This document shows positions 16,642-24,922 of a DNA stretch of 64,000 nt, one piece after another. Each line of letters opens with the position of its first letter. The stretch's first letter is position 1. Below the pieces are notes generated by a model. That model did not search any database, was not told the DNA's origin, and saw only the letters and a list, made by a program, of their open reading frames with translations. The translations under genes were made by a program, and so were the position numbers. Source of the DNA: Streptomyces calvus (lineage in GTDB: Bacteria > Actinomycetota > Actinomycetes > Streptomycetales > Streptomycetaceae); the NCBI RefSeq assembly GCF_006782915.1, contig NZ_VCNP01000010.1:415049-479048 (forward strand), read 5' to 3'.

Positions 16642-18276
16642 ATGGCAGGCAGCACGCACACCGTGACCAACCAGGCTCCACCGCTGGTGCAGTACGACGT
16701 GTTCGAAGCGGACCGGGCCCTGGTGGCCGCGGTCGAGCGGCATCTGGCGCCGGACCTGCTGGCCGAGGGCCGCTCCGCGTTGTCGGGGCTCGGGCGCACG
16801 GCCGGCTCCGCCCAGGTGCAGGAGTGGGGGGTGCAGGCCAACGAGCAGCCGCCGCGGCTGCGCACCCACGACCGCTACGGCCACCGCGTCGACGAGGTCG
16901 ACTTCCATCCCGCCTGGCACCGGCTGCTCGGCAAGGGCGTGGGAGCGGGACTGACGGCGGCCTGGGGACGGCCGGGCGGGCACGTGCGGCGGGCGGCGGC
17001 GTTCCTGGTGTGGACGCAGGTCGAGGCCGGCAACGGCTGTCCGCTGTCGATGACCCACGCGGCGGTCCCCGCGCTGCGCACCGACCCGGCGCTGGCGGCG
17101 GAGTGGGAACCGAGGCTGACCTCGACGATCTACGACCGGGCGCTGCGGCCCGCCCACCAGAAGTCCGGCGCCCTGTTCGGCATGGGGATGACGGAGAAGC
17201 AGGGCGGCAGCGACGTACGGGCCAACACGACGTCCGCGCGTCCGCTGGCCGAGGACGGCACGTACGAGCTGACCGGGCACAAATGGTTCTGCTCGGCGCC
17301 GATGTCGGACGCCTTCCTGGTGCTGGCGCAGGCGCCCGGTGGCCTGACGTGTTTCCTCCTGCCGCGGGTGCTGGAGGACGGCACGCGCAACGTGTTCCGC
17401 ATCCAGCGGCTCAAGGACAAGCTGGGCAACCGGTCCAACGCCTCCGCCGAGGTCGAGTTCGACGGGACGTGGGCGCGCCGCGTCGGCGACGAGGGGGCCG
17501 GGGTGCGCACCATCATCGGGATGGTGGCGGCGACCCGGCTGGACTGCGTGCTCGGCTCGGCGGGCCTGATGCGGCAGGCCGTGGCGCAGGCGGTGCACCA
17601 CTGCACGCACCGGGAGGCGTTCGGCGGGAGGCTCGTCGACAAGCCGCTGATGCGCAACGTCCTGGCCGATCTCGCGCTGGAGTCGGAGGCGGCCACCACG
17701 CTGGCGATGCGGCTGGCGGCGGCGTACGACGACGGCGGTGAGCAGGAGCGGGCGCTGCTGCGGATCGCGGTGCCGGCGGCGAAGTACTGGGTGACCAAGC
17801 GGTGCGCGCCGGTCGCGGTGGAGGCGGCCGAGTGCCTCGGCGGCAACGGGTACGTCGAGGAGTCGGGGATGCCCCGGCTGGTGCGGGAGTCGCCGCTGAA
17901 CTCGATCTGGGAGGGCGCGGGCAACGTGCAGGCGCTGGACGTGCTGCGGGCGCTGCGCCGGGAGCCGGGCGCGCTGGACGCGTACCTGCGGGAGGTCGGG
18001 CAGGCGCGCGGGGCCGACCACCGGCTGGACGGCGCGATCAAGAACCTGCTGACCGAACTGGCCGATCTGGACGGCGTCGAGGCGCGGGCGCGGCGGCTGG
18101 TGGAGCGGCTGGCGCTGGTGCTCCAGGGGTCGCTGCTGGTGCGGTTCGCGCCGCCGGAGGTGGCGGACGCGTTCTGCGCGGCGCGGCTGGGCGGGGACGG
18201 GGGCGGGGCCTTCGGGACGCTGCCGCACACGCTGGACCTGGCGTCGGTGGTGGAGCGGGCCCGGCCGGTGTCCTGA
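16642..18276 (+). CDS. AidB-like acyl-CoA dehydrogenase family protein
   Basis: A 544-residue flavoprotein of the acyl-CoA dehydrogenase superfamily, long like the AidB branch (about 540). Diagnostic stretches are GMGMTEKQGGSDVRANTT, HKWFCSAPMSDAFLVLAQA and ECLGGNGYVEESGMPRL. E. coli AidB belongs to the alkylation (Ada) response, binds DNA and has low dehydrogenase activity; that role here is inferred from family. ATG 16642 is preceded by TAGGTT (16630-16635) 6 bases upstream, so the mRNA is probably leaderless. A strong hairpin follows the gene. Confidence 0.9.
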   Translation: MAGSTHTVTNQAPPLVQYDVFEADRALVAAVERHLAPDLLAEGRSALSGLGRTAGSAQVQEWGVQANEQPPRLRTHDRYGHRVDEVDFHPAWHRLLGKGVGAGLTAAWGRPGGHVRRAAAFLVWTQVEAGNGCPLSMTHAAVPALRTDPALAAEWEPRLTSTIYDRALRPAHQKSGALFGMGMTEKQGGSDVRANTTSARPLAEDGTYELTGHKWFCSAPMSDAFLVLAQAPGGLTCFLLPRVLEDGTRNVFRIQRLKDKLGNRSNASAEVEFDGTWARRVGDEGAGVRTIIGMVAATRLDCVLGSAGLMRQAVAQAVHHCTHREAFGGRLVDKPLMRNVLADLALESEAATTLAMRLAAAYDDGGEQERALLRIAVPAAKYWVTKRCAPVAVEAAECLGGNGYVEESGMPRLVRESPLNSIWEGAGNVQALDVLRALRREPGALDAYLREVGQARGADHRLDGAIKNLLTELADLDGVEARARRLVERLALVLQGSLLVRFAPPEVADAFCAARLGGDGGGAFGTLPHTLDLASVVERARPVS

Positions 18277-18294
18277 GGGGTGCGGGCGCGACGC

Positions 18295-18328
18295 GGGGGT
18301 GGTGCTGCGCCGACACGGCACCACCCCC
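18295..18328 (+). terminator. Hairpin terminator after the AidB-like gene
   Basis: GGGGGTGGTGC (18295-18305) pairs perfectly with GCACCACCCCC (18318-18328) across a 12-base loop, 18 bases after the stop. Confidence 0.8.
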
Positions 18329-18381
18329 GCCGCACTGGCCCCTGACGAGCCGTGAACGCCGCTCGGGACGGCGTCGCTCAA

Positions 18382-18430
18382 GTTTCAAACAGTCGGCTGC
18401 CGTCCCACCAGGGTTGCAATGGGTTGCAAC
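18382..18430. promoter_or_regulatory. Palindrome pair upstream of the GAF regulator
   Basis: GTTTCAAAC (18382-18390) is palindromic. At 18411-18430, GGGTTGCAA occurs twice at 10-base spacing, and GTTGCAA (18413-18419) also forms a perfect inverted repeat with TTGCAAC (18424-18430). These look like operator sites for autoregulation. Confidence 0.5.
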
Positions 18431-18514
18431 TTCGTGCCGCGACGGCCGTACTGGCCGTGCGCCCCGGGGGCAGGCGGCAGTATGGGAACGACAGCCTTTC
18501 TTCCGGGAGGTCCG

Positions 18515-19780
18515 GTGGCACTCTCGCCGATGGACGTGACGCAGCTGGCCGCCCTCGACACGGCGCGTGCGGCGCGGGTGCTCAGCGAGGTCCGGTCCGC
18601 CGCGCTCTCCGGGCAGCCCGCGCCCGTGGCCCCCCGTCCGGTGATCGGGCAGTCCTGGGAGCGGATGATGCGCCGCGGTGTCGACCCCGACCACGGCTTC
18701 CGCAGCAGGCTGCTGTCCCGTGAGGAGGTGCAGCGGCGGCGGGAGGCCTCGACGCTGCGGCATGTGCTGCCGGTGCTGCGGGAGGGTCTGCTGTCGGTCG
18801 CGGACGTCGCCCACCACATCATGGTGGTGGCCGACGAGGACGGCCGGGTGCTGTGGCGGGAGGGCAGCGCGCCGGTGCTGCGCAAGGCCGACGGGCTCGG
18901 GTTCGAGATCGGTGCCGACTGGCGCGAGGAGGTCGTGGGCACCAACGGTGTGGGCACACCGGCGGTGACGGGGCGTCCGGTGCAGGTGTTCGCCTCCGAG
19001 CACTTCGTGCGCTCGCACGCCACGTGGACGTGCGCCGGCGCGCCGATCAGGGACCCCCGGGACGGGCGGCTGATCGGTGTGGTGGACGTGAGCGGGCCGC
19101 TGGAGACGATGCATCCGGCCACGCTGTCCTGGGTCGACTCGGTGGCGAAACTGGCCGAGGCGCGGCTGCGGGAGATGCACGTGCGGTCGCTGGAGCGGCT
19201 GCGCGCGGTCGCGGCGCCGGTGCTGGCCCGGATCGACGGGCGGGCGCTGGTGGTGGACCGCAACGGCTGGACCGCGGCGGTGACGGGCATGCCGTACACC
19301 GAGCGTCTGGCGCTGCCCAAGTCGGCGTCGGCGGGGCTGCGGTGGCTGCCGGCGCTGGGCCGGTGCTCGCTGGAGCCGCTGGCCGGGGGCTGGCTGGTGC
19401 GGGCGGCGGACGAGCCGGTGGCGCGGGCCGCGACCCGGATCGTGCTGGATCTCAGGGCGCGGCGCCGCTGGTCGGTGGAGGTGTTCGACGGGGCCGGCTC
19501 GTGGACCCGTGAACTGAGCCCGCGGCACGCCGAGTTGCTGTACCTGCTGGCGGTGCACCGGTCCGGCCGCAGCGCCGCGGACCTCGCCAGGGACGTCTTC
19601 GGCGACCCGGCCCGTACGGTGACGGTGCGCGCGGAGATGTCCCGGGTGCGCCGCTATCTGGGCACGCTCCTGGAGCACCGGCCCTACCGGTTCACGGAGA
19701 CCGCCGAGGTGGAAGTCCTGCTTCCGGAGGACCCGCACGGCTTCTTCCCGCGCGGGGCGTGCCCGCCGGCCGGCCGCTGA
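18515..19780 (+). CDS. GAF-domain transcriptional regulator with C-terminal winged helix
   Basis: A 421-residue protein. The N-terminus (SWERMMRRGVDPDHGF) and a GAF domain (WREEVVGTNGVGTPAVTGRP, then DVSGPLETMHP) match the sensor half of AcoR/FhlA-type activators. The sigma54 AAA domain is missing; instead the C-terminal 100 residues resemble a winged-helix output domain (LSPRHAELLYLLAVHRSGRS, then RAEMSRVRRYLGTLLEHRPY). GTG 18515 is chosen because GGGAGG stands 5 bases upstream; an ATG at 18482 would lengthen it by 11 residues. The ligand is unknown. Two palindromes upstream suggest autoregulation. Confidence 0.85.
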   Translation: MALSPMDVTQLAALDTARAARVLSEVRSAALSGQPAPVAPRPVIGQSWERMMRRGVDPDHGFRSRLLSREEVQRRREASTLRHVLPVLREGLLSVADVAHHIMVVADEDGRVLWREGSAPVLRKADGLGFEIGADWREEVVGTNGVGTPAVTGRPVQVFASEHFVRSHATWTCAGAPIRDPRDGRLIGVVDVSGPLETMHPATLSWVDSVAKLAEARLREMHVRSLERLRAVAAPVLARIDGRALVVDRNGWTAAVTGMPYTERLALPKSASAGLRWLPALGRCSLEPLAGGWLVRAADEPVARAATRIVLDLRARRRWSVEVFDGAGSWTRELSPRHAELLYLLAVHRSGRSAADLARDVFGDPARTVTVRAEMSRVRRYLGTLLEHRPYRFTETAEVEVLLPEDPHGFFPRGACPPAGR

Positions 19781-19877
19781 GCGCAGGGCCCCACGGTCCG
19801 TGACCGGGGCGTGCCGTCAAGACCGTGCGGGGTCGCACAGGCGTGCCCGGGTGGGGGCCGGGGTGGTGGTTGTTCCG

Positions 19878-19887
19878 TGCAATTGCA
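19878..19887. promoter_or_regulatory. TGCAATTGCA palindrome in the 19781-20004 intergenic region
   Basis: A perfect 10-bp palindrome lies between the GAF-regulator stop and the secreted-protein gene. It shares TTGCA with the repeats upstream of the GAF regulator and could be another site of that protein; this is inference. Confidence 0.3.
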
Positions 19888-20004
19888 GGGTCTTCGTCCC
19901 GGCGGCCGGGCGGCTGTCGTAGCATCCGGTACGCGCCATCCCATCCGCTCCACGGTCAACCCGCGGATCACCGGACGCAGTTGACCCGCCTCGGGAGGAC
20001 GGTT

Positions 20005-21297
20005 ATGAAGCATCGCGGCAGACACCGCCGACGCCGGCGGGGCAGGGCGCTGCGGGCCACACTGGCCGGGACCGCCCTCGCCCTGACCGCCGCCGCCACC
20101 ATGATCACCACCTCGCAGGCCACCGACGCCGACGATCCCGGCCCGCTGAAGCCGCTGACGGCGTCCGCCGAGACCACTCCGCTGCGGCTGACCGAGCATG
20201 ACGTCCCGCGCGCCGCGCTGGACCGGCTCTCCGCCTCGATGGGCCGGCCCGTCGGCGTGAGGACGGTCCTCGCCGACCCGGACGGTGCGCTGCGCGACGC
20301 GGCGGACTGCACGGCCGACGACCGGCGTGCCCTGCCGGTGGAGCCGGCCGCGGCCCGGGCGTACTGCTGGCCGGACGAGGCGACCGAGGGCTGGCGGCCC
20401 GGCGCGGTGACCACCTCGGGGGACGCGGACGACGACGGCCGCTGGGGCGAGCACCGGGTGGTCGTCTCCGGCTGGAGCCGGGCCGACGCATCCGGGGACG
20501 GGGACGGTCCGGCCCGTGTGGCGTTCGTCGACGCCGGCGACCGTGAACGGCCGCGCTACACCTGGGTGCTGCTGGCCGTGCCGGTGGACGGCGGCCGTGA
20601 CTACCGCGGGCTCGGCTCCGCCGTGTCCGGCATGGTCTGGTACCAGGACAAGCTGCTGGTCACCGCGGGCCGCGGCGAGGACAGCGCGCTGTACGTGTAC
20701 GACGTGGACCGGATCCAGCGGGCCGCCGCGCCCGGCACCTCGCCGGGCCGCGGGCCCGGCGGCCCGTCGGCTGCCGGGGCGCGGTACGTGCTGCCGGCCG
20801 TCGCCACCTACCGGGCGAACGGGGCGGACGCCCCCCGGCCGGGCGGTATCTCCCTGGACCGCAGCACGGCACCCGACAGCCTGGTCGCGCACGGCTCGGC
20901 GGCGGCGGACGGCGACGGGCCGGCCCTGCTGTGGCGGTACCCGTTCAGCTCCGACCCGGCGCGGCCGGGCCTGCTGGAGACCGACCCGGTGGCCCACGCG
21001 CACCCGGTCGAGGTGTACGAGACGGAACTGACCGAGGTGCGCAGTGTACTGTCGTACGGGTCGGGCTGGTACCTGGGCCGGATGACGGGGTCGCCGGACG
21101 GGCGCGGCGCGCTGTGGCGGCAGGACGCGGACGGTGCGCGGACCACCCGGTGCGGGGCGGACGAGACGCACCGCTGCTGGAGCGGCCCGGCGACGTCCCT
21201 GTCGTACTGGCAGGAGACCGGCGAGGTGTGGTCGCAGTCCGGCCGCATGCTGTTCGCGCTGCCCCTGGCCGACGTGGACCGGTCCCTCGACGGGTAG
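20005..21297 (+). CDS. Secreted protein of unknown function
   Basis: A 430-residue protein. A strongly basic N-terminus (RRRRRGRALR) and a hydrophobic segment near residues 17-36 form a signal peptide or anchor, with possible cleavage near ITTSQA. The mature part has repeated short strands and the cysteine-containing stretches AADCTADDR, AYCWPDEA, TTRCGADE and THRCWSGP, suggesting disulfides and a beta-rich, possibly propeller-like fold. I do not recognise a family. GGGAGGA (19993-19999) supports ATG 20005. It is probably exported and has its own promoter. Confidence 0.8.
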   Translation: MKHRGRHRRRRRGRALRATLAGTALALTAAATMITTSQATDADDPGPLKPLTASAETTPLRLTEHDVPRAALDRLSASMGRPVGVRTVLADPDGALRDAADCTADDRRALPVEPAAARAYCWPDEATEGWRPGAVTTSGDADDDGRWGEHRVVVSGWSRADASGDGDGPARVAFVDAGDRERPRYTWVLLAVPVDGGRDYRGLGSAVSGMVWYQDKLLVTAGRGEDSALYVYDVDRIQRAAAPGTSPGRGPGGPSAAGARYVLPAVATYRANGADAPRPGGISLDRSTAPDSLVAHGSAAADGDGPALLWRYPFSSDPARPGLLETDPVAHAHPVEVYETELTEVRSVLSYGSGWYLGRMTGSPDGRGALWRQDADGARTTRCGADETHRCWSGPATSLSYWQETGEVWSQSGRMLFALPLADVDRSLDG

Positions 21298-21357
21298 CCC
21301 GTCCGCGCCGTGATCAGGCGTTCGACAGATGTCCTGCCGGATGGTTCCCTTTCGGGC

Positions 21358-21930
21358 ATGACGACCATCGCCGTGACCACCTGGTCCCTGGAGCAGACCG
21401 CGCCCACCGACCTCCGCCCGGCCGCCGCGCCGGAGGGGGACGTGCGGGTCGTCCGCTCCGAGGTGCCCTCGCCCGAGTTCAGCCGTTTCCTGTACGCCTC
21501 GGTCGGTGGCGACATCCGCTGGACCGACCGGCTGGGCTGGACGTACGCCCAGTGGCTGGCGCACCTGGACCGTCCCGGTGTGGAGACCTGGGTCGCCTAC
21601 GACCGCGGGACGCCCGCGGGTTACGTGGAGCTGGAGGCGCAGGAGGGCGGGGTCGTGGAGATCGTCTACTTCGGGCTGCTGCCGGCGTTCCGGGGGCGTC
21701 GCATCGGCGGTCACCTGCTGTCGTACGGGACGGCGCGCGCCTGGGACCTGGCCGAGCGGTGGCCGGGCCTGAAGCCGACCACGCGGGTGTGGCTGCACAC
21801 CTGCAGCAAGGACGGCGAACACGCCATGGACAACTACCGGCGTCGTGGCTTCACCCTGTTCGACACCAAGGTCGAGGAGGAACCGGAGGTTGCCACTCCG
21901 GGGCCGTGGCCGGGAGCCCACCCCGCCTGA
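21358..21930 (+). CDS. GNAT-family N-acetyltransferase
   Basis: A 190-residue GNAT enzyme. After about 60 variable residues comes the acetyl-CoA fold: TWVAYDRGTPAGYVELEAQ, VEIVYFGLLPAFRGRRIGGH (motif A with the pyrophosphate loop RGRRIGG), and a late HAMDNYRRRGFTLFD. It transfers acetyl from acetyl-CoA to an amine; the substrate is unknown. ATG 21358 gives the usual length. A perfect hairpin follows the stop and separates it from the sulfur operon. Confidence 0.88.
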   Translation: MTTIAVTTWSLEQTAPTDLRPAAAPEGDVRVVRSEVPSPEFSRFLYASVGGDIRWTDRLGWTYAQWLAHLDRPGVETWVAYDRGTPAGYVELEAQEGGVVEIVYFGLLPAFRGRRIGGHLLSYGTARAWDLAERWPGLKPTTRVWLHTCSKDGEHAMDNYRRRGFTLFDTKVEEEPEVATPGPWPGAHPA

Positions 21931-21970
21931 CCTGCGCGGACAAGACGTCCCGCGACGCTTGTGACCAAGA

Positions 21971-22003
21971 ACACCCTTGTCTTGCACTCCGAGACAAGGG
22001 TGT
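21971..22003 (+). terminator. Hairpin terminator before the sulfur operon
   Basis: ACACCCTTGTC (21971-21981) and GACAAGGGTGT (21993-22003) form a perfect 11-bp stem with an 11-base loop, 40 bases after the acetyltransferase stop. Confidence 0.8.
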
Positions 22004-22020
22004 CCGCATTTTGGACGAAG

Positions 22021-22051
22021 CTGGACTGTGTCCAGATCGCCGTGCCACGCT
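22021..22051 (+). promoter_or_regulatory. Putative sulfur-operon promoter with palindrome over the -35
   Basis: CTGGAC-TGT-GTCCAG (22021-22035) is a perfect palindrome. A -35-like TGGACT (22022-22027) inside it is followed after 18 bases by CACGCT (22046-22051), one base off TANNNT and 6 bases before the leader-peptide ATG. This is a candidate repressor site for the cys operon. Confidence 0.5.
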
Positions 22052-22057
22052 TCCGTC

Positions 22058-22141
22058 ATGTCTGGATCTGGAATCGCCTTGGTGAGTCGGCGGCACGTCG
22101 ACCTCGGCCGCATGTCCAGCGCCATCTGTCCGGCGCGCTGA
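22058..22141 (+). CDS. Leader peptide of the sulfur-assimilation operon (27 aa)
   Basis: A 27-codon ORF starts at ATG 22058 and stops at TGA 22139-22141, 129 bases before the sulfite reductase start. Its centre and end read RRHVDLGRMSSAICPAR, the pattern (HVDL-x-R-x-x-SA-x-C) of the short actinobacterial putative leader peptides usually found upstream of sulfur genes. There is no ribosome site; a -10-like CACGCT ends 6 bases before the ATG, so it is probably translated from a leaderless end. The only Cys codon (TGT) is the fourth from the end, well placed for cysteine-sensing attenuation. That function is inferred, not shown. Confidence 0.8.
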   Translation: MSGSGIALVSRRHVDLGRMSSAICPAR

Positions 22142-22270
22142 GTGCTCCCAGCAGCGCCCGACATCCCTTTCTCGCTCCACTCCCTCGCGCAATGACGCGC
22201 ATGTCTGCCCGTGCGCGCGTACGCGCAGGTCAGAGCCTCATTCCAGCCTGTCCCGAAGGACGTATCAACC

Positions 22271-23968
22271 ATGGCCGCCACCCCGCAGAAGCCTGCCGCC
22301 GCGACTCCCCGCCGCAAGGTGAGCCGTCACCGCGGTGAGGGACAGTGGGCCGTGGGTCACTTCACCCCGCTCAACGGCAACGAACAGTTCAAGAAGGACG
22401 ACGACGGTCTCAATGTGCGGACACGCATTGAGACGGTGTACTCCAAGCGCGGTTTCGACTCCATCGACCCCAACGACCTGCGCGGCCGCATGCGCTGGTG
22501 GGGCCTCTACACCCAGCGCCGCCCCGGGATCGACGGCGGCAAGACGGCCATCCTGGAGCCGGAGGAGCTGGACGACGAGTACTTCATGCTGCGCGTGCGC
22601 ATCGACGGCGGCGCGCTGACCACCGCGCAGCTGCGGGTCATCGGCGAGATCTCGCAGGAGTTCGCGCGCGGCACCGCCGACATCACCGACCGGCAGAACG
22701 TCCAGTACCACTGGATCCGCATCGAGGACGTGCCCGCGATCTGGGACCGGCTGGAGGCCGTCGGCCTGTCCACGGTCACCGCCTGCGGCGACACCCCGCG
22801 CGTGATGATCGGCTCGCCCGTCGCCGGCATCGCCGAGGACGAGATCATCGACGGCACGCCGGCGCTGGAGGAGATGAAGCGCCGCGTGCTGAACAACAAG
22901 GCGTACTCGAACCTCCCGCGCAAGTTCAAGACGGCCATCTCCGGCTCGCCCGCGCTCGACGTGGTGCACGAGATCAACGACGTCGCGTTCGTCGGCGTCC
23001 GCCACCCCGAGCACGGCCCGGGCTTCGACCTGTGGGTCGGCGGCGGCCTGTCCACCAACCCCAAGCTGGGCGTGCGGCTGGGCACCTGGGTGCCGCTGGA
23101 GGACGTGCCGGACGTCTACGAGGGCGTGCTGTCGATCTTCCGGGACTACGGCTACCGCCGGCTGCGCAACCGCGCCCGCCTGAAGTTCCTGGTCGCCGAC
23201 TGGGGCCCGGAGAAGTTCCGCCGGGTGCTGGAGGACGAGTACCTGGGGCGCAAACTGACCGACGGTCCCGCGCCCGAGCAGCCGGTGCAGCAGTGGCGCG
23301 ACCACATCGGCGTGCACCGCCAGAAGGACGGCCGGTTCTACGTCGGCTTCGCCCCGCGCGTCGGCCGCGTCGACGGCACCACCCTCACCAAGATCGCCGA
23401 CCTGGCGGAGGCGCACGGCTCGGGCCGGGTGCGCACCACGGTCGAACAGAAGATGATCATCCTCGATGTCGAGGAGAGCCGGGTCGACTCCCTCGTGGAG
23501 TCCCTGGAGGCGCTCGACCTCAGCGCCACGCCCTCCCCGTTCCGGCGCGGCACCATGGCCTGCACCGGCATCGAGTTCTGCAAGCTCGCCATCGTCGAGA
23601 CCAAGGCGCGCGGCGCCTCGCTGATCGACGAACTCGAGCGCCGCATCCCGGACTTCGACGAGCCGATCACCATCAACCTCAACGGCTGCCCCAACGCCTG
23701 CGCCCGTATCCAGGTGGCGGACATCGGTCTCAAGGGCCAGCTGGTCCTGGACGACGAGGGCCGGCAGGTCGAGGGCTACCAGGTGCACCTCGGCGGCGCG
23801 CTGGGCCTGCAGGCCGGTTTCGGCCGCAAGGTGCGCGGCCTGAAGGTCACCGCGGACGAACTGCCCGACTACATCGAGCGGGTGCTCAACCGCTTCCGGG
23901 CGGAGCGCGAGGACGGCGAGCGGTTCGCCACCTGGGTCGGCCGCGCGTCGGAGGAGGCCCTGTCGTGA
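22271..23968 (+). CDS. Ferredoxin-type nitrite/sulfite reductase (siroheme, 4Fe-4S)
   Basis: A 565-residue reductase with the usual two-fold repeated ferrodoxin-like and core domains. The siroheme/[4Fe-4S] ligands are Cys431 and Cys437 (CTGIEFC) and Cys473 and Cys477 (NGCPNAC); siroheme-binding basic residues lie in the DITDRQNVQYHWIR region. It reduces sulfite to sulfide with six electrons from ferredoxin in the cytoplasm. Nitrite reductases share the motifs, but the cysHCDN genes downstream and the chelatase at 30886 favour sulfite. ATG 22271 has GAAGGA about 11 bases upstream. Its stop overlaps the next gene (GTGA). Confidence 0.93.
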   Translation: MAATPQKPAAATPRRKVSRHRGEGQWAVGHFTPLNGNEQFKKDDDGLNVRTRIETVYSKRGFDSIDPNDLRGRMRWWGLYTQRRPGIDGGKTAILEPEELDDEYFMLRVRIDGGALTTAQLRVIGEISQEFARGTADITDRQNVQYHWIRIEDVPAIWDRLEAVGLSTVTACGDTPRVMIGSPVAGIAEDEIIDGTPALEEMKRRVLNNKAYSNLPRKFKTAISGSPALDVVHEINDVAFVGVRHPEHGPGFDLWVGGGLSTNPKLGVRLGTWVPLEDVPDVYEGVLSIFRDYGYRRLRNRARLKFLVADWGPEKFRRVLEDEYLGRKLTDGPAPEQPVQQWRDHIGVHRQKDGRFYVGFAPRVGRVDGTTLTKIADLAEAHGSGRVRTTVEQKMIILDVEESRVDSLVESLEALDLSATPSPFRRGTMACTGIEFCKLAIVETKARGASLIDELERRIPDFDEPITINLNGCPNACARIQVADIGLKGQLVLDDEGRQVEGYQVHLGGALGLQAGFGRKVRGLKVTADELPDYIERVLNRFRAEREDGERFATWVGRASEEALS

Positions 23969-24180
23969 GCGAGCGTGCGGTGCCCTTCCACTGCCCCTAC
24001 TGCGGCGACGAGGACCTGCGTCCCGCCGAACAGGGATGGGGGTCCCCCCGCGCGAGCGCAGCCGAGCGTGGGGGAGGGGCCTGGGAATGCGGCGCGTGCA
24101 ACCGAGCCTTTCAGCTGAAGTTCCTCGGGCTGCTCGCCCGGGGGCTTGAGCGATCCGACACGGGAGGGGACCGGACATGA
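23965..24180 (+). CDS. Small zinc-ribbon protein of the cys operon, with an in-frame repeat insertion
   Basis: A 71-residue protein starting at GTG 23965, overlapping the sulfite reductase stop by 4 bases and the cysH start by 4 bases, so translation is coupled on both sides. Two CxxC knuckles (FHCPYCGDED and WECGACNRAF) form a zinc ribbon. Comparable small zinc-ribbon proteins occur at this place in other Streptomyces; the function is unknown, perhaps helping electron transfer or assembly of the reductases. Between the knuckles lie about 14 residues (WGSPRASAAERGGG) encoded by a GC-rich hairpin repeat that does not fit the fold, so the protein has a lengthened loop. The frame stays open. Confidence 0.75.
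   Translation: MSERAVPFHCPYCGDEDLRPAEQGWGSPRASAAERGGGAWECGACNRAFQLKFLGLLARGLERSDTGGDRT
24033..24081 (+). repeat. Dispersed Streptomyces GC-rich hairpin repeat inside a coding sequence
   Basis: The segment contains GGGGGTCCCCCC, GAGCGCAGCCGAG and GTGGGGGAGG, a small element I know as very common between genes in Streptomyces. Its ends can pair (CCCCC with GGGGG). Here it sits inside the zinc-ribbon gene and keeps the frame. Confidence 0.7.
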
Positions 24181-24887
24181 CGGCTCTTCAGGAAGAGCGC
24201 AGCACCGAGGAGTTGAAGGCGCTGGCCGAGCAGGCGGGCCGCGATCTGGAGGACGCCTCCGCACAGGAGATCCTGCGGTGGGCCGTCGACACCTTCGGCA
24301 AGCGCTTCTGCGTGACCTCCTCCATGGAGGACGCCGTGGTCGCCCACCTCGCGTCACGCGAGTTGCCCGGAGTCGACGTGGTCTTCCTCGACACTGGGTA
24401 CCACTTCCCGGAGACCATCGGAACCCGGGATGCGGTGGAGGCCGTGATGGACGTGAACGTCATCACGCTCACACCGCGTCTGACGGTCGCCGAACAGGAC
24501 GACCGGTACGGACCGAGGCTGCACGACCGCGACCCCGACCTGTGCTGCCGGATGCGCAAGGTCGAGCCGCTGGAGGAAGGTCTCCAGGGGTATCTGGCCT
24601 GGGCGACGGGGCTGCGCCGCGACGAGTCCGTGACCAGGGCCGACACCCCCGTCGTCGGCTGGGACGAGCGGCGGCGGAAGGTGAAGGTCTCCCCCATCGC
24701 ACGGTGGTCACAGGAAGATGTGGAAGCGTACGTCGCCGAGCACGGCGTCCTCACCAATCCGCTGCTGATGGACGGCTACGCCTCCGTGGGGTGCGCTCCC
24801 TGCACCCGCCGTGTACTGGAGGGCGAGGACGCGCGCGCCGGCCGCTGGGCGGGCCGCTCCAAGACCGAGTGCGGACTGCACGGCTGA
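24177..24887 (+). CDS. cysH: Adenylyl-sulfate (APS) reductase, iron-sulfur type
   Basis: A 236-residue PAPS/APS reductase. The PP-loop region reads VTSSMEDAVVAHL, followed by VVFLDTGYHFPET. The paired cysteines Cys123-Cys124 (LCCRMRK) and Cys206/Cys209 (GCAPC) are the four [4Fe-4S] ligands of APS-type enzymes, and Cys232 in KTECGLH is the catalytic cysteine. It reduces APS to sulfite with thioredoxin. ATG 24177 overlaps the preceding stop (ATGA). The gene directly precedes cysC, which makes PAPS; see findings. Confidence 0.94.
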   Translation: MTALQEERSTEELKALAEQAGRDLEDASAQEILRWAVDTFGKRFCVTSSMEDAVVAHLASRELPGVDVVFLDTGYHFPETIGTRDAVEAVMDVNVITLTPRLTVAEQDDRYGPRLHDRDPDLCCRMRKVEPLEEGLQGYLAWATGLRRDESVTRADTPVVGWDERRRKVKVSPIARWSQEDVEAYVAEHGVLTNPLLMDGYASVGCAPCTRRVLEGEDARAGRWAGRSKTECGLHG

Positions 24888-24922
24888 CCATGACAGCCTC
24901 ATCGACGAACCAGGAGACCGAC

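Noticed and set aside
22190..22270. Longer N-terminus for the sulfite reductase starting at GTG 22211
   Set aside because: The extra residues are not family-like and GAAGGA lies before ATG 22271.
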